Source: Wurfbainia villosa
Taxonomy: Eukaryota; Streptophyta; Magnoliopsida; Zingiberales; Zingiberaceae
Length of the DNA stretch: 64,000 nucleotides
Direction: 5' to 3'
Assembly (NCBI GenBank): GCA_025175895.1
Contig: CM046000.1
Location: forward strand, 40,026,720-40,090,719
The position numbers were made by a program, and so were the translations under genes. This document shows positions 53,630 to 64,000 of this stretch, in pieces (position 1 is the first letter of the stretch; the number at the start of each line of letters is the position of its first letter). The notes beneath the pieces were generated by a model, which was not told the DNA's origin, did no database searches, and was given only the letters and a program-made list of their open reading frames with translations.

Positions 53630-56450
53630 AACTCCCACTTGTCCTAATGCCAATTGCCACGGTATCCAATACCATAAGCTCTAACATGACCCTCAAACTT
53701 ACTTTGAGGCAAGACCTAAGTTAAAGGGTCCGCTAAGTTCTTTTCAGTGGGAATCTTCTCGATTTGTATTTCCTTCCTACTTATGATCTCTCTGATCAAA
53801 TGATAGTGGTGAAGCACATGTTTGGATCGTTGATGAGACCACATCAAGTTCAGAGATGAACTTCTCGATCCAAACCGGTTCCTTTGCTGCTTCCAAAGCT
53901 GCAATGTATTCTGTCTCAGTGGTAGAATCCGCTACAGTGTCTTGCTTGGAACTTTTCCAACTTATTGCGCCTCCATTTAAGGTAAATACGTACCCAAACT
54001 GAGACCTGGAATCATCCTTATCTGTCTGGAAGCTGGCATCTGTATACCCACGTATTACCATATCACCTTCTCCATATATTAGGAACACATCCTTAGTTCT
54101 TCTTAAGTACTTAAGGATTGTCTTAATAGCATCCCAATGATCCATTCCTGGATCAGACTAATATCTGCTCGTGACACTTAGAGCATACGATACATTCAGC
54201 CTCGTACATAACATAACATACATGATAGATCCTATTGCAGATGCATAGGAAATCTTACTCATGCAAATCCTCTCATTTTCTGTGCGCGGACACATAGACT
54301 TCGAAAGGTGTATCCCATGCCTGATGGGAAGGAAACCTTTCTTGGATTCTGACATGTTAAACCTCTTTAGCACTCAGTCTATATATGTAGACTGCGAAAG
54401 ACCAAGCAACTGTTTCAATCTATCTCTATAGATCTTGCTCTTGAGGATGTATGTCGCTTCTCCCAGGTATTTAATGGAGAATGTTTTGGATACCCAAATT
54501 TTAATCGACTGTAAGATAGATATATAGTTTCCTATAAGTAATATGTCATCGACATACAACACTAGGAATACGACTGAACCCCCACTAACCTTCTTGTACA
54601 CACAAGGTTCGTCGGGATTTTGTGAGAAATCAAACCTTTTGATTGTTTCATCAAAACGGATATTTCAGCTCCTGAATGCTTGCTTCAGTTCATAAATGGA
54701 CCGTCGAAGTTTGCATACCTTGGTTTTATCAACCGATGTGAAACCCTCAGGTTGTATCATATACACGTCCTCGAGTAGGTTTCCATTAAGGAAAGTCATT
54801 TTCACATCCATCTTCCATATCTCATAATCATAATGAGCCACTATGGCCAGGAGCATCCGAATGGATTTAAGCATAGCTACCGGTAAATAGGTCTCGTCAT
54901 AATCAACACCTTATTTTTGACGATAGCCTTTCACCACTAATCTAGCCTTAAAGGAAATCACATTACCATCCATGTCGGTTTTCTTCTTGAAAACCCACTT
55001 GCACCCTATAGGCTTAATTCCTTTAGATGAGTCCACCAAGTTCCAAACTTGATTTTCATACATGGAATCAATTTTCGACTTCTTGGCTTCAAGCCATTTG
55101 TCCCTTTCTGAACCTTTCAGAACTTCTTCATAATTTGTAGGCTCCTCATCGTCAATGAGTAACACGTCATTCGATTCACTTACAAGAAATCCATATCTCA
55201 CGGAAATGTTGCATTTCCTACTAGATCTACGAAGATATGGTGTCACAATAGGTTCAATTGATGTCTCATCACTATGAGTCATTGGTCGAGATGCTTGACT
55301 AGATATCTTCTCAGTGTCTACTAGAGTCTCTTGAACATCCTCAAGTTTAACGACGCTCCCATTGTTTTCTTGCAAGAGAAACTCTTTCTCTAGAAACACA
55401 GTATGCCTTGAAACAAACACTTTTTGTTCCACAGGATGATAGAATTGGTAACTCCTCGTTCCCATAGGGTATCTAATAAATAGACATTTATCAGACTTAG
55501 CATCCAGTTTGTCTGATATAGTCCGCTTCACATAAGCAGGACAATCCCATATCTTCAAGTAAGATAAATGAGGTTTCTTACTATTCTATATCTCATATGG
55601 AGTAGTAGAGACTACATTGGTCGGGACTCTGTTTAACAAGTAAACAATAGTCTGAAGTGCATAGCCTCAAAAGGACTTGGGAAGATTTGCGTGATTCATC
55701 ATCGACCTAACCATGTCCAACAAGGTTCAGTTTCGCCTCTCAGATACACCATTATGTTGTGGTGTATACGGCGGAGTCCTTTGAGACAATATACCATTGT
55801 CCCTTAGATAATCTAGAAACTTTTGACTCAACTATTCACCACCTCGATTCGATCGAAGTATTTTAATACTCTTGCCAAGTTATTTCTCTACTTTATTTCT
55901 AAATTCTTTGAACCTTTCAAAGGCTTCAGACTTGTGTTTCATCAAGAACACATACCCAAACCGTGAGTGATCATCGGTGAAGGTAATGAAGTAGTTATAG
56001 CCTCCTAGAGCTTGAGTTGACATAGGTCCGTATACATCAGTATGTATTAGACCATACAACTCTCCCACCGGTTCACCTTTTCCCGAAAAAGGTAACTTAG
56101 TCCTCTGTTCTTTTAAGCATGATTCGCATGCATCACATGAATCTAATTCAAACTATTCCAAAATTCTACATCGGTGTAATTCGGACATGCATTTCTTGCT
56201 CACATGACCAAGATGACAATGCCACATATAGGAGTCTAATTGATTATCTTTTTTATCATGCTTGTTGCTCGCTTCGATATTGAGAATGTCACTAGATACG
56301 TCTAACGTATATATACCATTGAACAATGTTCCAGTCCCATAAAGCACGCCATTCAAAGTTATGTAACAATAATTGTTACTAAAAGTCAAATGGTACCCAT
56401 TTCTATTTAAATAAGAAATAGAAATGATGTTCTTTATCAAGGAAGGAACA
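53630..56450 (-). pseudogene. pol: D pol: integrase, RT, RNase H (broken)
   Basis: On the minus strand the GAG-pre-integrase reads NIISISYLNRNGYHLTFSNN and MWHCHLGHVSKKCMSELH. The integrase core piece 56068-55880 has LIHTDVYGPM and FITFTDDHSRFGYVFLMKHK. The post-core part is KCLFIRYPMGTRSYQFYHP. The RT reads GCKWVFKKKTDMDGNV, MDVKMTFLNGNLLEDVYMIQ and LYVDDILLIGN, so unlike B the YVDD word is intact. RNase H reads FGYVFTLNGGAISWKSSK and ends with KNLADPLT at about 53720. Stops and frameshifts occur near 56150, 55870, 55560, 54905, 54660 and 54150. Confidence 0.88.
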
Positions 56451-56452
56451 TA

Positions 56453-57333
56453 AAAGCAATTGTCCAGTTCTAAGACAAGTCATGTAGGGAGTCTCAACAA
56501 ATACGTTCCGATGGCGAGTGCAGCAACCTTTGCTCCATTCCCAACACGTAAATTTGACTCTCCCTTGATGAGTCTTCTTCTATTAATTAGCCCATGTATG
56601 TCATTACATATATGTGAGCCACACCTAGTATCCAATACCCAAGTGTTTGAGGAAATATAATGATAATCAATAACGAAGATATTTGAAGAAGATTGGGTAT
56701 CTAATGCCCTATTCTTCTTCTTCATGGATTCAAGATAAATCTTGCAGTTTCTTCGCCAATGGCTCTCCTTGCCACAATGATGGCAAGTGCCCTTTTGAGC
56801 TGGTTCTTCCTTTTTAGCCTTTTTCTTCTTCCCCTTCTGCTGTTCTTTTGGCTTCCTCTTAGAACCTTCCTTCGAGGAATCAACTAACAACACCATCTCC
56901 AGCTCATGCTTCACAGAAGGCTCTACATTCTTCAGCATGTTGAGCAGTACCACAGATGAACCTTCTTGCATCTTAGAGGCGAAGAGGAGCTTGGAGACTT
57001 TGAACCTTTCGGATCTCACTTTCTCATCAAACAACTCATAAAGATGAAAGACTATGGTATGAGCATCCATATGCTCATGTTGCTTTCGCAACTCGGGTAC
57101 CATCGCGGCTAGCATGATGCAACTCACTAGTTCAGAATCACTCACATGTTTTTGATAGGCCAACAATTGGTCCAGAGTTGCATCATCACTAGGATGGGCG
57201 GGAAGAGGCTCTTCGAGGACATATGCAAGCTTTTCCGCCTTGAAAACAATTCTCAAGTTTCTAAGCCAATCCAAGAATTTGACCCAGTCAATTTATTCAA
57301 ATTCAAAATAGAGCGCAAATTCAAAGACATCAT
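56453..57333 (-). pseudogene. gag: D gag and protease (frameshifted)
   Basis: The natural start is the ATG at 57333-57331; a one-base loss in LTGPNFLDW near 57285 breaks the frame, and the long open part begins at 57274 with MDWLRNLRIVFKAEK. It includes FHLYELFDEKVRSERF, the intact CCHC knuckle CHHCGKESHWRRNC and, further on, the protease segment WVLDTRCGSHICND. The family has DTGCGSH, so the Gly next to the catalytic Asp is Arg here, which should inactivate the protease. The frame stops at 56480; the protease C-terminus continues out of frame. Confidence 0.87.
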
Positions 57334-58684
57334 GATCAAGCGATTAACCTAGAAATACAAATCAAGCATATATGAGAAAATGATTATAAAATGCATCAAC
57401 ATACATTTACAAAATCCTATTCATTTTTCGAATTTCAAAAACCCTCAAAATTAATTCGGGAGATCATAGGTCCATCTCCGAATGGGTTGATATCCAACAT
57501 AGATAAGAACAACCTTAGAGAGAGTCCAACAAGTCATTCTTAGCTACGATGGTAGGTATTAAGTATACTAATTGCATATCACATATATGCAACTATCACA
57601 ATGTGCTATCAACTAATTGAATTTTCCCACATACATCGGGTTGTTGACTCATTAACAAGTATGCATCATATGCATAGCACCCAACTTCACCTCCCTTCAC
57701 ATCGACCTTGGAGAGAGTCCAACAAGCCGATACTCTAGGTTAAAGTCAACCCATTAATCGAGAAATAGTTTTAATATGATTAGAGCGCATTCAACCAATT
57801 AGCTAGGGTTGGAGAGAGTCCAACAACCCAAACTAACGATTGACCTCTAAATCTTACCATATTAGTAATAAACTATTCCAATGGTTTGAACATGTTCAGG
57901 TTCGAGTCGGGCTTGGAGAGAGTCCAACAACCCAAACAAGAAATGGAACTCTGGTTCTAACCATATTAGTGGAAGATGTAGGCTTTAATGTTGTGTAAGG
58001 GATTTAATGTCTCATCCTCTTTGCATGCAAATAACTATTATCTACATGGCATGACACACATGACATACATCTACATGTCACGACACACATGACATAATGA
58101 TATGCATCTAATGCAATTACATGACATACAATTATGACATGTACATATAGTTTCCTTATTTGTCATAATTATTTTGGAAATAAAATATGTTTTAGATTTG
58201 ATGTCTCAAATCAAATCATGATTAAATTAGAAAACAAATTTTCAAATCTAATCACATATTTTATTTATGAAAAGTGTTAATTAAGTAAAGTCAAATTTAA
58301 TTTAGGAAACAAATTTCTTAAATTGTAATTTCCTAATCATATTAGGAAATTTCCAATTTGAATTTCCTTATTTTTCATAACTATTTATGGAAATAAAAAT
58401 ATGTTTTAGATTAGATTTCTCAAATCAAATCATGATTAAATTAGGAAACAAATTTCCAAATCTAATCACATATTTTATTTATGGAAAATGTTAATTTCCA
58501 TAAATACTTCTAAACTTTCTAAAAGTAGAAAATTTCCATAAATACTTCTAAACTTTTCAAAAGTAGAAAATTTCTATAAATACTTCTAAACTTTTCAAAA
58601 GTAGAAAATTTCTATAAATACAATTATGACTATCGCAAAATAATTTTACAATTATTTCGGAACACAACATGATTCTGATACCAC
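57334..58684 (-). other. D leader and primer-binding site
   Basis: The PBS complement at 58672-58683 reads TGGTATCAGAAT, two G/C-to-A/T changes from consensus. The leader has GGAGAGAGTCCAACA copies (near 57512, 57712, 57811 and 57913) and a short tandem block of TTTCTATAAATACTTC-type units at 58495-58620, equal to those in B. No gene is supported. Confidence 0.8.
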
Positions 58685-60934
58685 TGTTGGATTTTCCCGG
58701 CACCGCGACGAGTGTGTGTTCGAACACGTTTTGTAAACATGCACATAGCAGAAGCAATAAATCTAATTTATTACAAGACACACATCACACTCATGCAGGA
58801 TACAACATGTGTAGACATAATCGCTATTTAAAATTTTGCAATAAAAGGAAACTTATACTAGGTATACCTGACGTATTACGTGTAGCGGGAATGATATCAA
58901 CCGTAGCAACCCTCGCTAGAATCGCCTCTATATGTATCCACGTTGAGTATCATCGGGATAGCTTCACAAAGCCACAAGCCTCGTCTTCGCAAAAGTCACT
59001 AGCTTCATGTCGAAGACGATGTGATCTGAGATACGATCACAATCCGAAATAAATTCGGATCCCAAAAATGACTTTCACAAACTCGCTTGTTGGAAGTAGT
59101 TTTCGTCAACCGTTTGCCGAAAACTTAACCCTCCACCTATGAGAATTTCCGGAGATCCAATCCCCAGCAAGTAGACCACTGTTGGAGCACAAAACACCGA
59201 CCAAACAGCCTCTCCACGCTAAAGAGATCAAGCTGTCCAAAACTGGACAGCTTGTTGTGGAGGAAGAAGTGGCCGACCAAAGTTTGGCCGGTTGCTCCTT
59301 GGTCACCGGCGGCCAATGGAGGTTAGCCGGTAGATGAGGATGGCCCAAGGGATGCCGACAACTGGTGGATGACCATCGGCGAGGAGAGGTAGCAGCTCCA
59401 ATGGGCGACGGTGGTGGCACAAAGGTGGGCGACAACTACCTTGGCTTGGGCGGCAAGAAGGAGGAGAAGAAGGAAAGGAGGCTAGGGTTTTTCAACACAA
59501 AGTTGTATCCCCCATCAACAAAACCCTTAAGTCATGTTTTTATAGAGAACACATTCTTCTAATGGTTATTGGTTCATAACCAAAATCCATTAACCCACTC
59601 CAATAACTTAAGTTAAAATAAATCAAATTGCGTTGGTCTATTTTAAGTTAAAACGAACCGAACCAACTTTGGTTCATTCGTTTAAAACAAACCAAACAAC
59701 TTTGGTTTATTTTCCACCATTGGATTAGAACCAAACCAATGTGGTTCATCCATCATGTCTTCAAAAGACATGACCCATTGATGCTTCCGATGCGATTAAA
59801 ACAATTTCACACTCGCTCTTTGTTTGATCCAAACAAACCAAGTCTCTCTCAATCAGAGAATTATATTCTCAAACTTGTTTTAAAACCTTCGGATTACACT
59901 CGTTGTGCGTGTTACCAAATAGGTTCCCAGTTTATGTTGGCCATCTATAATTAACCATTAATTATAGAACGATCATGAGTGGCACCTAGTAGTACATCAT
60001 GATCCCCAATTAATCGGAAAATCAACGGTTGTTCCCAGAACCATTTCTGAAACCCTTCAACAGCTATAATGAATCGTGCCTCATTCCTTTCACTCATCTT
60101 ATACCCACTTGGTTCAGGACATGGTCTATTGTGTCAGTCCCCGCTAGGTTGACTACGTTACACCTAGCCCAAGTATTACTTCCTCATCCTCCGGATTCTA
60201 GTTACTACACATGTATCCAAGAGTACTATACTCTAAACATGTAATGCTTTGGCCAAAGACTTTAGTAACAATCTGACGAGAGTCCAAATGGTATACATCT
60301 CCTCGCAAGGAGCGGTGAATCCTCTGTAGGCTATTCAAACACCTTCGGCCACTTCGACTTATACCCAATCATCCCGGGTCCACATCTTCTCAGAGATGTT
60401 TGCTTAAGATGTCAAAGCTTAAGTCTTCATGACCAAAATGACTTGAATACCACAAGTCGAAGGAGCATTACACTTAAGCTACTGTAAGAACTTTATTGAC
60501 ATATCCATATATGCAGATAACCATATGAAGTCTTACAGCTGGTCACTCCAATGAACTAGTTACCATAACTAGCATCCACGATCAACTCCGAACATCCCAA
60601 TGTCTACAACCAGTGAGAAACAACTGCTTGGATAAATCAAAGAGTACTCCTCGTGCTAGTCTCAACAGAATCGATGGCGTCCGTATGCATCAATTCATCG
60701 ACTAGGGATAATTCCAATACATTACAATTACACATGTAGAGATACACACTAGTTGTGATCCAATTACAAATTCTCTAATACTGTGAATCGTATTGCGGAC
60801 ATTCAGTAAATGAGTTTAAGATCCAATCAAATACATGAAAAACATGTATACTCAAATAGTGAATCTTCATTTATCAAATAAATGGTACAACCATAAGGTG
60901 ATTGCCTTAGGACACCTCTCATATATTACTAATA
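58685..60934 (-). repeat. 5' LTR of element D
   Basis: It starts TGTTGGATTTTCCCGG and ends ATTACTAATA, where the 3' LTR ends ACTAACA. The TATA-like TTTTATAG lies at 59539-59546. The ORFs on either strand around 59106-59562 are shared with the B and D LTRs and read through repeats. Confidence 0.9.
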
Positions 60935-60939
60935 AGAGG

Positions 60940-61212
60940 TGGTACCAGGAAGTGATTAGGTCCTCGATTGGAGAACTGATATTTAGGCATACTTACAGCA
61001 AGGGAAGGTTCCTAATGAACGTGGAGCAGTATCTATCTTGGTGACAAGAGTGAAACGATTTACCATTGTTGATGGGACTCTATACAAGACGTCTTTTGAG
61101 CGCCCCCTATTGAAATGCCTGGGGAAGGAAGATGCCGAATGGGTGCCTCGAGAAATACATGAGGGATATTGTAGCAACCATTTGGGAGGAAGGGCCTTAG
61201 TAAGGAAAGTAT
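60940..61212 (+). pseudogene. pol: A integrase N-terminal (HHCC) region
   Basis: After the D insertion the A sequence continues with RFTIVDGTLYKTSFERPLLK, CLGKEDAEWV and REIHEGYCSNHLGGRALVRK, the wording of the gypsy integrase zinc domain (His, His and one Cys visible). A stop or frameshift near 61031 (SW-TGA) breaks the upstream part. E is inserted right after RKV, so the D,D,E core lies beyond the window. Confidence 0.85.
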
Positions 61213-62641
61213 TGGTGGTGCAATCGGCCCAGGTCACGATTGACCGGACTCGAGCGATGTTTTGATGTTAGACAAAAGCATATGACAATGTGATTATCAT
61301 TGGGAAAGTCCAAGTCTTGAGTATTTGGCATATAAAGTCCAAGCATGGATCTTGGCAAGGAAAAGTCTAACATGGGTTGGCAAAGGAAAGTCCAAGCATG
61401 GGAAGTCCAACATGGGTTGGCAAGGGAAAGTCCAAGCTTGAGTCTTGGCATTTGGAAAGTCCAAGGGGAATATTGGCGGCGTAAAGTCCAAGCGGGAGTA
61501 TTGGTGGCATAAGTCCAATGGTTGGTGGCGTAAAGTTCAAGTGGGAGTCTTGGCAGTGTAAGTCCAATGTGCCTTGGCGGTGTAGACACCGTTAGCATGA
61601 CAATAGCCAATGGAAGCACCTGAAGGCTAGCATATGGATGAATAATTCATGGATGACTTGAAAGGATCCAATAGGCGTGAGGCTGATGGAGGTGGCTAGA
61701 AGGCTTAGGTCTAGGCTAATGGTGGTTTTGTAAGTTTGGGGATACCATACTTGGGTTAAAGTCTCATGTTTGAGGTGTATCACTCGACTGGGACTATGGT
61801 CAGTTGACTGATGAGAGTCAACTAGGGTTTGACTACGGGATGTGCCTTGACAGTCGATTGCTAGAGTTGGGGAGTCGACTGCTTGCCTGAGCAATCAACT
61901 GATCTTGTGATTAGTCGACTGATGGTCGGGATTTCGGGCACAAAAGGCTTTCCAGTCGAGTGAACGACCCAAACACTCGACTCATTGATCCATCAGTCGA
62001 CTGATGGGTATGATCAGTCGACTGATGGTCTATCCGTTGAAACTTATCCAACGTGGCACATGCTGTTGTCTCACAATGGCTACAGGGGTAGTCGACTGAT
62101 GGTCCCGATCAGTCGACTGCTAGGCGAAATCCAGCCCAAGTAGTAGCTTTAAAGGGAGCTCGTGGAGGGAGGATTTAGCACCGGTTCTTAGACGTGTTTG
62201 GGGCGATTTGTTGCTGCAAATCAGGGTCTCCAAGTGCAATTCAAGCAACCAAAGATCAAGCTATCAAAAGAGCATTTGTAAAGTATTTTTCCTTTACTTG
62301 CAGTGTATTTCATATTTATATTTGCTTGTATCTATTTGTTTACTGTTGTAATCACTTGTAGGAGGTTTCTCCACCTTTGGATTGTTCTGTGAAGGAGTTT
62401 ATTTGATTAGTGGTGTTGTACGCATCGCTAGAGCTCGTTTGAGCTCGATCCGTGGAGTAGGAATCATTCGGTCCCGAACCACGTTATATCTTCGTGTTGT
62501 GATCGTGTTTGTGTGTTTGCATTGTATTATTTCTATTTCCGTCGCGTACTAATATATTTGTAGCAAGAAAGATCGAATTCCATCATCCTACGACGAACGA
62601 AGCTATTCACCCCCCCCCTTAGTTGTCATGAAGGTTCCTAC
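61213..62641 (+). repeat. 5' LTR of element E
   Basis: This 1429-bp LTR starts TGGTGGTGCAATCGG (TGTTGGTGCAATCGG in F) and ends GTTCCTACA. It includes the AAGTCCAA/TTGGCA repeat block (61300-61580), several CAGTCGACTG copies (61800-62130) with CATCAGTCGACTGATG at 61991-62006, and the GCTATTCACCCCCC box near 62601. Confidence 0.87.
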
Positions 62642-62708
62642 AATTTGTATCAGAGCGAGACCGCTCTTCTACGGATTAACAACCAAGAGAGCACTGCTAG
62701 AGGGAAAG
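62642..62708 (+). other. E primer-binding site and leader
   Basis: TTGTATCAGAGC at 62644-62655 is one change from the initiator Met-tRNA PBS. About 50 bp of leader reach the gag ATG at 62709. Confidence 0.82.
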
Positions 62709-64000
62709 ATGGAGTTTGAAGAACAATTAGGATGAGACATCAACACACCGGTCCCATATGCACTTTATGGACGAGAAGACTTCAATTCATGGAAGAGAAG
62801 AATTGAAGACTTCATCACGATGAAGGATTTTAAAGAATGGTCCATTTTGATGGAGGGATTTAACTATACAAGAGGACCAAAGGGAGGCTTCCTCAAGAAG
62901 AAGAGATGGACTAAGGAGCAACTCCAACAGTTTGATAAAAATTAGAAGGTAGTCAAATTTGTTTTTTATTTGATTCCTAACGACATCTTGTGTAGCCTAG
63001 GGGATTGCATGGATGCCAAGGAGCTTTGGAGCAAATTGACAAAATATCACGAAAATCCATCACCGGTCCAAGAATAAGAAGAAGAAGAGGAGTGCTCATC
63101 CTCTCAAGCTCAAGAAGAAGCAAGCACATCTTCATCCCAAGAGCTTGAGGATTCAGAGGTTGATAGGGAATCAACATCCGGATCGAAAGAGGAAGAAGAG
63201 ATGGAAGAAGCTTCCACCTCTAGGATTGAGGGGGAGGAGGGATCACCTTCCATGCCGGAGCAAGTAGAAGAGCCTTCAACATCCGGTCAAGATGAAGAAG
63301 CTCAAAATCCGGCCACTATTGACCTAGGTAACTCAAACATTTCAATAAATAATAAAATTCACATTATATGCTTTGAGTGTAGGGAGTAAGGACACTACAA
63401 GAGTAAGTGTCCAAAAAGAGTTAGGAAGACTCCTCCGGCACCAAAAGTCAATGAAAAAGTCAAGGATGCCAGTGCCCCCACTAGAAGAAGCAAGGAGCAC
63501 ATCACTTGTTTCAAATGCAATCAAAAAGGACATTTTAGGAGTCAATGCCCTAGGGGGAAGAAGAAGGTCCAAGAGGAATCATCACAAGTAGGGGGAGCCT
63601 CTAAGGCAAACCCTAAGGTAAAATTTATCAATGCACATTCTTTAAGTTATAGGCAAAAGCATGCTAGAAATAATGTTAGCAATCTTGCTATTTATCATAA
63701 AGAGCATGCTAGAAATAGATTTTATAGTCTAGGTGCAAAATCATATCATATTTCAAATAAAGAGAAATTTGGGACTAATGTCTCTAGAAAAACCTTACCT
63801 AGGGAATCCATTAAGAAAATATAAGATCACCTAGGTTTTAACCTTAAATGGACTAGGCATATGCCTGGGAAAAATAATGTCCAAAGAATAGATGAAAAAT
63901 CAAAAATTGGACAATTAGAGTTGGAAAACCAAGCCTTGAGGTCAAGGCTTGAGAAATTGGAGAGGACCCTTGCAAAGATGCAAAATTCAATTATAGGGTC
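62709..64000 (+). pseudogene. gag: E gag (several stops), partial
   Basis: It aligns with F gag from the ATG onward: MEFEEQLG then TGA where F has Trp, FNSWKRRIEDFITMKDF, AKELWSKLTKYHE, acidic Ser-rich text, and CFECRE-stop-GHYKSKC where F has Phe. The second knuckle, CFKCNQKGHFRSQC, is intact, and LELENQALRSRLEKLERTL repeats the coiled coil. In-frame stops also occur near 62945, 63076 and 63823. The region 63201-63389 is open by itself but is only an internal part of gag. The protein cannot be made in full. Confidence 0.87.

Larger units (their letters stand above)
51390..60934 (-). mobile_element. Element D: Angela-like Ty1/copia, inserted in A
   Basis: LTRs lie at 51390-53629 (3', 2240 bp) and 58685-60934 (5', 2250 bp), with TSD AGAGG at 51385-51389 and 60935-60939. 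It is the same family as B but in opposite orientation and without internal insertions, giving 9545 bp in total. On the minus strand: PBS, leader, gag, protease, integrase, RT, RNase H, PPT. All genes are broken, though less than in B in places. Confidence 0.92.
21828..61212 (+). mobile_element. Element A: Ty3/gypsy (Tat-type) retrotransposon, in pieces
   Basis: Surviving pieces are 21828-25096, 26470-27435, 50595-51389 and 60935-61212, separated by S3, B and D and ended by E. In order they give a leader, gag, protease (DSGSS), RT (YVDD), RNase H, an additional RNase H-like domain and the integrase HHCC region, the gypsy order with RT before integrase. The extra RNase H after the usual one and the wording of RT and protease fit the plant Tat lineage. 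The integrase core and 3' LTR lie right of the window. Continuity across each gap is shown by the TSDs and by codon-level joining of the RNase H across B. Confidence 0.85.
61213..64000 (+). mobile_element. Element E: same family as F, 5' part, runs off right edge
   Basis: It has a complete 5' LTR (61213-62641), a PBS with one change, a leader and a degraded gag to the window edge. The LTR and gag match F in inverted orientation. The left flank that should be duplicated is AGTAT (61208-61212); the right end is outside. Confidence 0.87.

Overview
The window is a stack of nested LTR retrotransposons from a plant nuclear genome. I see no host gene, no rRNA or tRNA gene and no bacterial or viral replicon. 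Plant origin is supported by three things: Ty1/copia Gag-Pol relics of the Angela type and of the Sirevirus type; a Ty3/gypsy element of the Tat type; and primer-binding sites complementary to initiator Met-tRNA (TGGTATCAGAGC). The Angela-like LTRs and the density of Sirevirus-like elements lean towards a monocot, but the species cannot be told from sequence alone.

Elements are lettered. F (1-2851, minus) runs off the left edge. It is inserted in the 5' LTR of G (2852-10856, plus), an element with a gag gene but no pol. G carries solo LTR S1 (3425-6640) in its leader and sits in the 3' tail of a relative, G2 (10857-12262). G2 interrupts LTR fragment K (12263-12879), and K interrupts the 3' LTR of J (12880-21827, minus). 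J is a Sirevirus-like copia element with solo LTR S2 (19485-20599) at the start of its gag.

The right two thirds is gypsy element A (21828-61212, plus), cut into pieces by five insertions: solo LTR S3 (25097-26469), copia B (27436-50594, plus), copia D (51390-60934, minus) and E (61213 to the right edge, plus), with J at or next to its left end. B contains copia C (33818-47487, minus), and C contains the pol-less element H (35144-40479, minus), so nesting is four deep here. Target-site duplications (TSDs) support the order: S1 TAACC, S3 AAAAG, B CACTA, C CCTAC, H GAAAA, D AGAGG, and S2 ATGTT/ATGTC.

Functionally, A, B, C, D and J once encoded Gag, protease, integrase, reverse transcriptase and RNase H. 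All are now broken by stops, frameshifts, insertions or catalytic substitutions. Two gag frames are still open: F gag (461 codons to the edge) and G gag (576 codons). G, G2 and H look like non-autonomous elements that would depend on pol supplied by relatives such as J or C. The Sirevirus-like LTRs share a palindrome (CAGTCGACTG, extended to CATCAGTCGACTGATG) and a terminal GGGGGGTGAATAGC box; the palindrome segment is the most variable part of the LTR pairs.
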